32,365 nucleotides of DNA. Source: Streptomyces hygroscopicus subsp. hygroscopicus (GTDB taxonomy: Bacteria; Actinomycetota; Actinomycetes; Streptomycetales; Streptomycetaceae). The notes under the pieces were generated by a model. It searched no databases and had not been told where the DNA came from. It was given only the letters and a program-made list of their open reading frames with translations. Shown here piece after piece: positions 1 to 7,792 of the stretch. The stretch's first letter is position 1, and the number at the start of each line of letters is the position of its first letter. The position numbers and the translations under genes were made by a program. The stretch is taken from assembly GCF_001553455.1 (NCBI RefSeq), contig NZ_BBOX01000015.1:1-32365 (forward strand). The letters run 5' to 3'.

Positions 1-1610
1 AGCCGAAGGCCGAAGCCGAGGACGACCGCGAACCGGACACCGCCGCCGTACCCACACACGCCGGAGAGCCCGCCACCGAGGACCCGACGACCAAGCCAGC
101 GACCGAGGCGAGCGCAGACGCCAAGCCGAAGGCCGAGCCCAAGCCTGAAACCGAGGCGGCAGCAGAGAACTCCGCAGCCGAGGCGGAGGCGGCGGCAGAG
201 GCCGACGTCGCGACCACGGCCGACGTCAAGACCGACGACGAGCCCGCCGAGGCCACAGCGCCGCAGGCCGATGCCGACGAGGCCGAGCCTGCGCCCGAGA
301 GCGCCCCCGTACCCCCCACGGCAAGCGACGCGGAACCGACGACCGAAGCGGAGGCGGAAACCGCCACCGCGCCGGAAACGAACGCCACCGCCCCCGAGCC
401 CGCTACCGAGGCCGACGCCAAGCCGGAGATGAAGCCGGAGGCCGAGCCTCAGACCGAGGCTGAGGCAGAGGCCAAGCCGGAGCCGGAGACCGACACCAAG
501 CCGGAGGCCGAAACCGAAGGCGACCGCGAGCCGGAAACCGCTACCGCGTCCGCAGACGGTGAGGAGCCCGCCGCCGAGGCCCAGCCGACCGCAGCCGACG
601 CAGACCCCGCCGCCGAGCCCCAGCCGGTCACAGCCGACGCAGACCCCACTCCCCAGCCCCAGCCCCAGCCCCAGGCCGAGCCTCAGACCGAGGACAACCC
701 CGCGCCCGAGGCCGAACCGGTCGCAGCCGCCACCTCCACCGCCACCACCGCGACCACCACCGCGCCCAAGACGAAGGCCGAAGAACCCACCACCACCGCG
801 CCCAAGACCGAAGCAACCGCAACAACCGCAACAACCGAAGTAACCGCAGCCCCCACCACCCCCACGGCCCCCGACGACAAGGCACCGGCGTCGGCGGCCG
901 CCATCGCGCTCGGCGACCTCGAGGCGCGGGCCCCCGCCCTCGTGGGGTTCTACACCGCCGCGGGGGAGGCCATCCAGGCACATGGGCTGGCCGGGCAGCG
1001 GGCCGTGGTGTACCTCGTGCTGGACCGGTCCGGGTCGATGCGCGGGTACTTCAAGGACGGCACCGTGTCGCATCTCGCCGACCAGGCGCTCGCCCTGTCC
1101 GCGCACCTCGACACCTCCGGCACCGTGCCCGTCGTGTTCTTCTCCACCGACATCGACGGCACCGCCGAGATCGAGCTGTCCCAGCACTCCGGCCGCATCG
1201 AGGAGCTGCACGGTGCGCTCGGGCACATGGGGCGGACGAACTACCACACCGCCGTCAACGCCGTCATCGAGCACTACAAGGCGTCCGGCACCACCGACCC
1301 CGCGTTCGTGATCTTCCAGACGGACGGTGCGCCCACCGCCAAGACCGCTGCCGAGAAGGCGCTGTGCGAGGCGGCGGGGCTTCCGCTGTTCTGGCAGTTC
1401 CTGGCGTTCGGGGACCCGGAGGCGAAGGGGTTCGACTTCCTCCGCAAGCTCGACACCTCCCCCGCCCTCGCCGTTCCGGAGAAGCGGGCGGTCGACAACA
1501 CCGGCTTCTTCCACGCCGGTCTCGACCCGCGTACGGTCGCCGACGCCGAGCTGTACGGGGAGCTCCTGAAGAAGTTCCCGGGCTGGCTGGCCGCCCGCGA
1601 GCAGAGCTGA
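1..1610 (+). CDS. vWA (TerF-like) domain protein with long acidic low-complexity N-terminus, 5' end missing
   Basis: The reading frame is open from the window edge (first full codon at 3), so the true start lies upstream and the ATG at 429 is only internal. About the first 290 visible residues are Glu/Ala/Pro/Thr/Lys-rich, without a fold, built from variants of AEAEPKPE and TEADAKPE. From about 930 a von Willebrand A fold follows. It has a MIDAS motif DRSGSM (1023-1040), a Thr in GRTNYHTA and an Asp in QTDGAPT, so the metal site looks complete. The tail [10 protein letters not shown] is typical of the vWA found in TerF-like tellurium/stress proteins of actinomycetes, whose N-terminal TerD-type domain may lie outside the window. 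The role is inferred: cytoplasmic, metal-dependent protein-protein interaction in a Ter-type stress system. No signal peptide is visible because the N-terminus is missing. Confidence 0.85.
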   Translation, partial: PKAEAEDDREPDTAAVPTHAGEPATEDPTTKPATEASADAKPKAEPKPETEAAAENSAAEAEAAAEADVATTADVKTDDEPAEATAPQADADEAEPAPESAPVPPTASDAEPTTEAEAETATAPETNATAPEPATEADAKPEMKPEAEPQTEAEAEAKPEPETDTKPEAETEGDREPETATASADGEEPAAEAQPTAADADPAAEPQPVTADADPTPQPQPQPQAEPQTEDNPAPEAEPVAAATSTATTATTTAPKTKAEEPTTTAPKTEATATTATTEVTAAPTTPTAPDDKAPASAAAIALGDLEARAPALVGFYTAAGEAIQAHGLAGQRAVVYLVLDRSGSMRGYFKDGTVSHLADQALALSAHLDTSGTVPVVFFSTDIDGTAEIELSQHSGRIEELHGALGHMGRTNYHTAVNAVIEHYKASGTTDPAFVIFQTDGAPTAKTAAEKALCEAAGLPLFWQFLAFGDPEAKGFDFLRKLDTSPALAVPEKRAVDNTGFFHAGLDPRTVADAELYGELLKKFPGWLAAREQS

Positions 1611-1920
1611 CCGGCGCCCCGCAGCACCACCGGACAGGCCCCGGGCGCCCCGCAGCCCAACCCGGGGCCCGCAGCCCGGGGCCCGGCCCGCAACCCAGGA
1701 CCCACAACCCACAGGACCCACAACCCGGGGACCCGCACCCCATCAGGGCGTCCCACACCACAACCAGGGAGCCCGCAGCGCACCGGGGCCATCCGCCGCG
1801 GAGAACACCGCGCGTCCGCCGCGGAAACTCCGCGCGGGTGGCCCCCGTCACTCGGATACGATATGGGCGGCTCAGTAGAGCCAAAAGTCACTTACCGTAT
1901 CGAATCGGGAGCAGCCTGCA
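1611..1920. other. Intergenic region before metG
   Basis: No gene is visible. The first half is C/G-rich with short direct repeats (variants of CAACCC and CCCGGGGCCCG) that could fold and end transcription of the upstream gene, but no T-tract follows. A perfect 6-bp hairpin, CGCGGA-AAC-TCCGCG, lies at 1820-1834. GATACG (1855-1860) and CGTATC (1896-1901) form a short inverted repeat in the presumed metG leader, and TACGAT (1857-1862) could be a -10 box without a convincing -35. I see no T-box specifier or antiterminator pattern. Confidence 0.5.
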
Positions 1921-3648
1921 ATGGCTCGACACCTCATCACCAGCGCCCTTCCCTACATCAACGGGATCAAGCACCTGGGCAACATGGTGGGGTCCATGCT
2001 CCCGGCCGACGTCTACTCCCGCTATATGCGCCAGCGCGGCCATGACGTCCTCTACATCTGTGCCACCGATGAGCACGGCACCCCCGCCGAGCTGGCCGCC
2101 AAGGAGGCCGGGCTGCCGGTCGACGAGTTCTGCGCCCAGCAGCACGACGCGCAGAAGGCGGTCTACGACGGCTTCGGCCTCGCCTTCGACTACTTCGGCC
2201 GCAGCTCCTCCGCGCAGAACGTGCAGATCACCCAGACGATCGCGCGTGAGCTGAAGGCGAACGGGTTCATCGAGGAGCGCTCGATCCGCCAGGTGTACTC
2301 CAACGCCGACGGCCGCTTCCTCCCCGACCGCTACATCGAGGGCACCTGCCCGCACTGCGGCTACGACAAGGCCCGTGGCGACCAGTGCGAGAACTGCACC
2401 CGGGTACTGGACCCGACCGATCTGATCGACGCCCGCTCCGCGATCAGCGGCAGCAGCGATCTGGAGGTCCGGGAGACCAAGCACCTCTTCCTGCTCCAGT
2501 CCAAGCTGGCGGACGAGGTGGCCGCCTGGGTCGACGAGCACGGCAAGCACTGGCCGACGCTGGCCTCCTCGATCGCGCGCAAGTGGCTCAACGAGGGGCT
2601 GCAGGACCGGGCGATCACCCGCGACCTGGACTGGGGCGTACCGGTGCCGGCCGACACCTGGCCGGACCTGGCCGCCGAGGGCAAGGTCTTCTACGTCTGG
2701 TTCGACGCCCCGATCGAGTACATCGGAGCGACGAAGGAGTGGGCGGACCAGGACCCGGAGAACCGCGACTGGAAGTCGTGGTGGTACGACGTGGACGCGT
2801 CGGTCCGCTACACGGAGTTCATGGCCAAGGACAACGTCCCGTTCCACACGGTGATGTTCCCGGCCACCCTCCTCGGCACCCGGGACGTCTGGAAGAAGGT
2901 CGACTACGTCAAGGCGTTCAACTGGCTGACGTACTACGGCGGGAAGTTCTCCACCTCCCAGAAGCGCGGGGTGTTCACCGACGCCGCGCTCGAGGTGCTG
3001 CCCGCCGACTACTGGCGCTACTTCCTGATGGCGAACGCCCCGGAGTCCGACGACACCTCCTTCACCTGGGAGCACTTCACCGCCACCGTCAACAAGGACC
3101 TGGCGGACACTCTCGGCAACTTCGTCAACCGCGTGCTGTCCTTCTCCCGCAAGCGGTTCGGCGACGAGGTCCCGGCCGGTAAGGCCGCCGGGGAGGCGGA
3201 GGAGCGCCTGGGCGAGGAGATCGCGCGGCTGCTGGCGGAGTACGAGGAGCACATGGACGCGCTCCAGTTCCGCAAGGCCGCGGCGGCGCTGCGCGCCCTG
3301 TGGAGCGCGGGCAACTCCTACCTGGAGGAGAAGGCCCCCTGGCTGGAGATCAAGTCCGACCAGGAGGCCGCGGCCCTCACCCTCCGTACCGCGATGAACC
3401 TCATCCACCTCTACGCGATCGTCTCCGAGCCGTTCATCCCGGCCTCGGCGCGGGCCATGCGGTCGGCGTTCGCGCTGGGCGAGGACACCGCGACCTGGGT
3501 CGGCCGGGAGGAGGCGAAGGCGCTGGCGTCGGTCCCGGCGGGCACGGCCTTCACCGTTCCCCCGGTGCTCTTCGCCAAGATCACCGAGGAGGACCTGGAG
3601 TCCTACCGGCAGCGCTTCGGCGGCGCGGAGCAGAACGGCGCCGCATAG
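1921..3648 (+). CDS. metG: Methionyl-tRNA synthetase
   Basis: Class I aminoacyl-tRNA synthetase that charges tRNA(Met), including initiator tRNA, in the cytoplasm. The 575-residue protein has the HIGH signature as HLGN (residues 18-21, in [11 protein letters not shown]), a Cys4 zinc knuckle CPHC-x9-CENC at about 143-159, and the KMSKS loop as KFSTS near 342. After the helical anticodon-binding region it ends without the C-terminal EMAPII-like dimerisation domain of E. coli MetG (about 677 residues), so it is probably monomeric. The ATG at 1921 is preceded by GGGAG (1907-1911) at suitable spacing, and the family N-terminus starts here. The gene stands alone between a 310-bp leader region and a repeat-rich downstream gap. 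The function is secure. Confidence 0.98.
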   Translation: MARHLITSALPYINGIKHLGNMVGSMLPADVYSRYMRQRGHDVLYICATDEHGTPAELAAKEAGLPVDEFCAQQHDAQKAVYDGFGLAFDYFGRSSSAQNVQITQTIARELKANGFIEERSIRQVYSNADGRFLPDRYIEGTCPHCGYDKARGDQCENCTRVLDPTDLIDARSAISGSSDLEVRETKHLFLLQSKLADEVAAWVDEHGKHWPTLASSIARKWLNEGLQDRAITRDLDWGVPVPADTWPDLAAEGKVFYVWFDAPIEYIGATKEWADQDPENRDWKSWWYDVDASVRYTEFMAKDNVPFHTVMFPATLLGTRDVWKKVDYVKAFNWLTYYGGKFSTSQKRGVFTDAALEVLPADYWRYFLMANAPESDDTSFTWEHFTATVNKDLADTLGNFVNRVLSFSRKRFGDEVPAGKAAGEAEERLGEEIARLLAEYEEHMDALQFRKAAAALRALWSAGNSYLEEKAPWLEIKSDQEAAALTLRTAMNLIHLYAIVSEPFIPASARAMRSAFALGEDTATWVGREEAKALASVPAGTAFTVPPVLFAKITEEDLESYRQRFGGAEQNGAA

Positions 3649-3660
3649 GCGGACACCCAG

Positions 3661-3820
3661 GGCCCGGCCCCGGCCCCCGGACAACCGGCCCCGGGCCCCG
3701 GGCCCCGGCCCCCGGGCCTCGGCCTCCGGACGACACCCGGAGAACCAGCCCCCGGGCCTCGGGCCCCGGCCTCCGGACGACGCCCCGGACAACCAGCCCC
3801 CGGGCCCCGGCACTCCCGGA
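3661..3820. repeat. Imperfect C/G-rich direct repeats of about 48-60 bp after metG
   Basis: Three diverged copies share the order AACCAGCCCCCGGGCC, then CTCGGGCCCCGG, then CCTCCGGACGAC. The second copy (about 3741-3789) and the partial third (about 3790-3815) match closely, and the first (about 3680-3740) is longer and more diverged. Nothing here looks coding. The repeats lie between the metG stop and a 26-bp palindrome. Confidence 0.6.
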
Positions 3821-3827
3821 TCCGGAA

Positions 3828-3853
3828 GGCCGGGGTGCCCGGGCACCCCGGCC
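3828..3853. terminator. 26-bp perfect palindrome, probable metG terminator
   Basis: GGCCGGGGTGCCC (3828-3840) is followed directly by its exact reverse complement GGGCACCCCGGCC (3841-3853). As RNA it would form a stem of about 11 bp with a 4-base loop. There is no U-tract, as is common for terminators in this genus. It is the strongest hairpin downstream of metG (stop at 3648), though 180 bp away. Confidence 0.55.
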
Positions 3854-3928
3854 CTAGAGGACCCGAACACCCCGGACACGAACGCCCCGGACCTGGAAGA
3901 CGCCGGACTCGGAAGGCCCGGAGCGTCC

Positions 3929-4114
3929 GAACCCGGAGCGCCCGGACCCGGCGCCGTCCGAACCCGGAGCGCCCGAGCCGGGCGCCACGCGAACCCGGAG
4001 TGTCCGGACACGGAGCCGTCCGAACCGGGAGTGTCCGGACACGGAGCCGTCCGAACCGGGAGCGTCCGGGCCCGGCGCCATCCGAACCCGGAGCCGTCCG
4101 GGCCCGGAGCCGTC
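3929..4114. repeat. Tandem minisatellite, six units of 31 bp
   Basis: Head-to-tail units begin at 3929, 3960, 3991, 4022, 4053 and 4084, each starting GAACC(C/G)GGAG. Units 3 and 4 differ at a single base and contain the perfect palindrome GTGTCCGGACAC. The others carry GCGCCCGGACCC or GCGTCCGGGCCC at the same place. Unit 6 drifts into an 18-bp sub-repeat, GAGCCGTCCGGGCCCG. There are no unique spacers, so this is not a CRISPR array. The array ends about 100 bp before the receiver-like gene. Confidence 0.85.
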
Positions 4115-4216
4115 CGGGCCCGGCGCCCGAGCGGTCGTTGATCGCCCGACAACCGTTCGTTTAGCCCCCTCGATGACCCTGTGGAGTCCACATCCGCCGG
4201 GAAATCGAGGAACGCA

Positions 4217-4612
4217 GTGCCGGACGCACGTGTCACGGTGACGGTCCACGGCCCCGACCCGCTCAGCCGGGCCGGGGTCGTACGCCATCTGGAACATCAG
4301 CCCAGCGTCGAGCTGGTCGACCGGCCGCGCCCGCTCAGCGACGAACCCCGCGGCGCCGTCGCCATCATGCTCGCCGAACGCCTCGACGACCGCGCCGGGG
4401 CGGAGCTGCGCCGCCTGGTGCGAGGCGGTCGGCAGCGGGTGGTGCTGATCGCGGGTGAGTTGCGGGAGACGGAGCTGATGGCGGTGATGGAGTACGGCGT
4501 GCGGGCCGTCTTATGGCAGCACCGGACCACCCCGAAGCGGCTGCTGCGCGCCGTGCACCGGGCCGCCCGCGCGGACCGCGGCGCGCCGTGCGGGGTGGAC
4601 CGGAGGCTCTGA
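4217..4612 (+). CDS. Receiver-like protein lacking the HTH domain (truncated LuxR-type response regulator)
   Basis: A 131-residue protein with the alternating beta/alpha pattern of a response-regulator receiver: VTVTVHGPDPLSRAGV at the start, then VAIMLAER, RVVLIAGEL, MEYGVRAVLW and TPKRLLRAVHRAA. The phosphoacceptor Asp expected after strand 3 and the conserved Lys after strand 5 are not seen, so phosphorylation is unlikely. Relatives I recall in Streptomyces continue into a LuxR-type HTH. This one stops about 10 residues after the receiver, only 11 bp from the convergent dioxygenase stop, so the DNA-binding half is missing. The GTG at 4217 is chosen because GAGGAA (4207-4212) precedes it, whereas an in-frame GTG at 4181 has no ribosome site. 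It may be a decayed gene or a single-domain decoy. Confidence 0.65.
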   Translation: MPDARVTVTVHGPDPLSRAGVVRHLEHQPSVELVDRPRPLSDEPRGAVAIMLAERLDDRAGAELRRLVRGGRQRVVLIAGELRETELMAVMEYGVRAVLWQHRTTPKRLLRAVHRAARADRGAPCGVDRRL

Positions 4613-4623
4613 CCCCGGGGGTT

Positions 4624-5652
4624 TCACAGATCCGTGCCGTCGTGGGTCGCGTCGGGGTCGACCCCCAGGGTGAGGCTCCCGACGACGCCCTTACCGATCC
4701 TCCCCTTGCGGTACGTCAGGTTCAGCAGCCCGCCCTGCGCGCCGTTGCCGGGGTAGATCCCGTCCTCGTCGAGGGTGGTGCGCTCGGTGGTGCTGGTGTT
4801 GTACGGAGCCACTTCGGCCGCGGCGAGCACCGCCTCCTCGGCGAAGAAGAGCTGTCCGGTGTGGCAGGTGTGGCCGCCCTCGTAACCGGCGTCGGTCAGC
4901 TTGCCGCCGACGTGCACCTTGGTGTGGATGTGCACACAGCGGCCCCGGTACCAGCCGGGGAAGACCGTGGTGAACTCGACGAAGCCGTGCCGGTCGGTGA
5001 GCTGCGTGCCGCGCAGGTACCGTTCGTCGTCGGTCGGCTCCTGGTGGCCGCCGCCGGGCGGGGCACCGGTCGGGGCGCCCGTCGGGGCGTCGGTGGGCGG
5101 CGTCCCGGTGGGGCTGCCGGTGGGCGGGATGCCGGTGGGGGTGCCGGTGGGCGGGGTGCCGCCCCCGCCGCCGCTCGAGCTCTCGTAGCCCGAGTAGATC
5201 CCCAGCGCATCGCAGTGCCAGATGTCGACGGCCGCCTTCGCCAGGGGCTTGCAGCTCTCGGAGTCGATCACTTTGAGGCGGAGGGTCATCGGGATGCCCT
5301 CCCGGTCCTCGGTGATGTCCTTAGTGATCTTGTCGGCGTCGATGTAGTACGGCCCCTCGGTCGTCTCCGAGGTGAGCCGGTAACAGACCTCCCCGGACGG
5401 GGAGGAGGCGGCGGCCGAGGGGGTGGCGGAGGCGGCGGACGCGGAGGTCTCGCCCGCCGAGGCGGTGGTGGCGACGGCCGCTCCCAGGCCCACCGCCGCG
5501 ACCGCCGCGCCGCCCGCCATCACGGCCCGCCGTCTGGTCATGTCCCGCTGGGCCCGCGGCCGGGGCTGAGACTGGAACTGGGACTGGACCTGGGACCGGA
5601 CCTGGAACTCGGGCTGCGAGGGCTCGGGGCCATTGCTCTGCTGTGGGGTCAT
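4624..5652 (-). CDS. Tat-exported intradiol ring-cleavage dioxygenase with PTG-repeat insert
   Basis: Fe(III) intradiol dioxygenase of the catechol/protocatechuate 3,4-dioxygenase superfamily, 342 residues. A Gln/Ser/Pro-rich leader precedes a twin-arginine motif TRRRAVMAGG and a hydrophobic stretch ending in ATTASAGE, so Tat export is expected. The catalytic fold includes LTSETTEGPYYID, DIWHCDALGIYSGY (first Tyr ligand), and FPGWYRGRCVHIH (second Tyr and two His ligands), so all four iron ligands are present. Between ligand 1 and ligand 2 lies an insert of about 40 residues made of PTG-type repeats (about 5045-5165). The ATG at 5652 is chosen because the family often has a long n-region. No good ribosome site is seen, and ATG 5541, just before the RR motif, is an alternative. 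The substrate is unknown; extracellular aromatic breakdown is an inference. Confidence 0.88.
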   Translation of the reverse strand: MTPQQSNGPEPSQPEFQVRSQVQSQFQSQPRPRAQRDMTRRRAVMAGGAAVAAVGLGAAVATTASAGETSASAASATPSAAASSPSGEVCYRLTSETTEGPYYIDADKITKDITEDREGIPMTLRLKVIDSESCKPLAKAAVDIWHCDALGIYSGYESSSGGGGGTPPTGTPTGIPPTGSPTGTPPTDAPTGAPTGAPPGGGHQEPTDDERYLRGTQLTDRHGFVEFTTVFPGWYRGRCVHIHTKVHVGGKLTDAGYEGGHTCHTGQLFFAEEAVLAAAEVAPYNTSTTERTTLDEDGIYPGNGAQGGLLNLTYRKGRIGKGVVGSLTLGVDPDATHDGTDL

Positions 5653-5842
5653 GGCCGGGCACGCTAGGGAGGCAACCTGGCAACCGCATGGGTGCGGGCT
5701 GTGAATCGCTGTGGGAAGAGCGGCATGCGGCCATCCGCACAACGCGGCGGGGGCGCGCCGTCCGGCACGCCCCCGCCTGGGAACTGGTCGGCCCCGGTTA
5801 TCCGGCGGGCTTCTCCGCCGCTCCGTCCGCCGTCTCGGCCGC
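5653..5842. other. Spacer between aspS and the dioxygenase gene
   Basis: No gene. It holds the probable aspS terminator (5746-5777) and must carry the dioxygenase promoter. No convincing -35/-10 pair was found on the minus strand. Confidence 0.4.
5746..5777 (-). terminator. Hairpin downstream of aspS
   Basis: GGCGGGGGCG (5746-5755) and CGCCCCCGCC (5768-5777) are exact reverse complements. Three more pairs inside the loop extend the structure. It lies 66 bp past the aspS stop and has no U-tract. Confidence 0.6.
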
Positions 5843-7675
5843 CTACTCGGCCGCCTTCTCAGCCGACTTCTCGTCGGCCTTCTCGGCCTTCTCGGCCTTT
5901 CCGGCCTGCTTGATCTGCGGCGGCTTGCGCAGCGACAGGTGGAGCTCCCGCAGCCGGGCCTCGTCCACCTCGCTGGGCGCGCCCATCAGCAGGTCCTGCG
6001 CGTTGCCGTTGAGCGGGAAGGCGATGGTCTCGCGGATGTTGGGCTCATCGGCCAGCAGCATCACGATGCGGTCGACGCCAGGGGCGATACCGCCGTGCGG
6101 CGGGGCGCCGAAGTGGAACGCGCGCAGCATGCCGCCGAACTCGCGCTCCACCTCTTCCCGGCCGTAGCCCGCGATCTCGAACGCCTTGTACATGACCTCC
6201 GGCTCGTGGTTCCGGATGGCGCCGGAGGACAGCTCCACGCCGTTGCAGACGATGTCGTACTGCCAGGCCAGGATGGACAGCGGGTCCTTGGTCTCCAGAG
6301 CCTCCAGGCCGCCCTGCGGCATGGAGAAGGGGTTGTGGGAGAACTCGATCTGCCCGGTGTCCTCGTTCCGCTCGAACATCGGGAAGTCCACGATCCAGCA
6401 GAAGCGGAAGACGTTCTCCTCGAAGTGGCCGGCCCGCTTGGCGGCCTCGACCCGCACCGCGCCCATGATCTTGGAGACCTCGTCGAACTCACCCGCGCCG
6501 AAGAAGACCGACGTACCGGGCTTGCCCTCGACCTCGGCGATCAGCTTCTCGACGTCCTCATCGGTGAGGAACTTCGCGATCGGGCCGGTCAGCTTGGAGT
6601 CCTCGCCGATCCGGACCCAGGCCAGCCCCTTGGCGCCCTGGAGGGCGGCGAACTCGCCGAGCTGGTCGAAGAACTTCCGGGGCTGGTCGGCGGTGTCCGG
6701 CACGGCCAGCGCGCGGACGTGCTTGTCCGCGAACGCCTTGAAACCGGAGCCGGCGAAGACATGGCTGACATCCCTCAGCTCCAGCTTGGCCCGCAGGTCC
6801 GGCTTGTCGGAGCCGTACTTCAGCATGGCCTCGCGGAACGGGATCCGCGGGAACGGCGAGGTCACATGGCGGCCGCCGCCGAACTCCTCGAAGAGCTCGG
6901 TCATGACCTTCTCGATGACGCCGAAGACGTCCTCCTGCTCGACGAAGCTCATCTCGACGTCGAGCTGGTAGAACTCGCCCGGCGAGCGGTCGGCGCGGGC
7001 GTCCTCGTCGCGGAAGCAGGGCGCGATCTGGAAGTAGCGGTCGAAGCCCGCGATCATCAGCAGCTGCTTGAACTGCTGCGGCGCCTGCGGCAGCGCGTAG
7101 AACTTGCCCGCGTGCAGCCGGGAGGGGACCAGGAAGTCCCGGGCGCCCTCCGGCGAGGTGGCGGACAGGATCGGGGTCGCCAGCTCGTTGAACCCCTGCG
7201 CGGTCATCTTCTGCCGGATGGCGGAGATCACGGCGGAGCGCAGCATGATGTTGCGGTGCATGCGCTCACGGCGCAGGTCCAGGAAGCGGTACTCCAGCCG
7301 GCGCTCCTCGCCCACCCCGTCCTCGGGGAAGACGGTGAAGGGCAGCGGGTCGGCGGCGCCGAGCACCTCGACCTCGGTGACCTCGACCTCGATCTCGCCG
7401 GTCGGCAGGTCGGGGTTGACGTTCTCCGCGCCGCGGGCGATGACCCGGCCGTCGACCCGGACGACGGTTTCCTTGGGCGTGGAGCTCAGCACCTCGTTGG
7501 CGGGGGTGTCGGGCCGCACCACCAGCTGGACCAGGCCGTAGTGGTCACGGAGATCGATGAAGAGGATGCCGCCCAGGTTCCGTCGATTGTGGAGCCAGCC
7601 GGAGAGCCGGACGTCGGTGCCGACGTCAGCGGCGCGGAGCTGACCACAGGTGTGGGACCGGTACCGATGCATCAT
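5843..7675 (-). CDS. aspS: Aspartyl-tRNA synthetase (bacterial type)
   Basis: Class IIb synthetase, 610 residues. Domains in order: N-terminal OB fold for anticodon binding ([23 protein letters not shown], about residues 20-45), the catalytic core with motif 2 ([25 protein letters not shown]), a bacterial GAD insertion in the middle, and motif 3 ([14 protein letters not shown]) near the C-terminus. The end is a Lys/Ala/Glu-rich tail ([18 protein letters not shown]) outside the fold. Actinomycetes of this type are generally thought to lack AsnRS and use GatCAB, so the enzyme may be non-discriminating and also charge tRNA(Asn); that is known context, not seen here. Two adjacent ATGs (7675 and 7672) are possible starts, and the family usually begins MHRYRSH, favouring 7672. 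The gene diverges from the SpoIIE-type phosphatase gene. Confidence 0.98.
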   Translation of the reverse strand: MMHRYRSHTCGQLRAADVGTDVRLSGWLHNRRNLGGILFIDLRDHYGLVQLVVRPDTPANEVLSSTPKETVVRVDGRVIARGAENVNPDLPTGEIEVEVTEVEVLGAADPLPFTVFPEDGVGEERRLEYRFLDLRRERMHRNIMLRSAVISAIRQKMTAQGFNELATPILSATSPEGARDFLVPSRLHAGKFYALPQAPQQFKQLLMIAGFDRYFQIAPCFRDEDARADRSPGEFYQLDVEMSFVEQEDVFGVIEKVMTELFEEFGGGRHVTSPFPRIPFREAMLKYGSDKPDLRAKLELRDVSHVFAGSGFKAFADKHVRALAVPDTADQPRKFFDQLGEFAALQGAKGLAWVRIGEDSKLTGPIAKFLTDEDVEKLIAEVEGKPGTSVFFGAGEFDEVSKIMGAVRVEAAKRAGHFEENVFRFCWIVDFPMFERNEDTGQIEFSHNPFSMPQGGLEALETKDPLSILAWQYDIVCNGVELSSGAIRNHEPEVMYKAFEIAGYGREEVEREFGGMLRAFHFGAPPHGGIAPGVDRIVMLLADEPNIRETIAFPLNGNAQDLLMGAPSEVDEARLRELHLSLRKPPQIKQAGKAEKAEKADEKSAEKAAE

Positions 7676-7792
7676 TCATCCAAGTCGTGTCGATCGGGAG
7701 GCGTGCGTACCCTCGGAAAGGCTTCCGGCCAAGCCTACCGGCGCCGCGACGCTCACTGGTAAGCGATTGGCAAATCCCCATAAGGTGGGCCA

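Noticed and set aside
1611..1920. T-box leader controlling metG
   Set aside because: No specifier loop, T-box sequence or terminator/antiterminator pair could be traced.
3929..4114. CRISPR-like array of 31-bp units
   Set aside because: Units are head to tail with no unique spacers, and no cas genes are present.
1888..4236. A 782-codon open frame on the minus strand across metG
   Set aside because: It lies opposite an unmistakable metG and its translation is Gly/Arg/Val-rich without motifs, an effect of GC-rich third positions.
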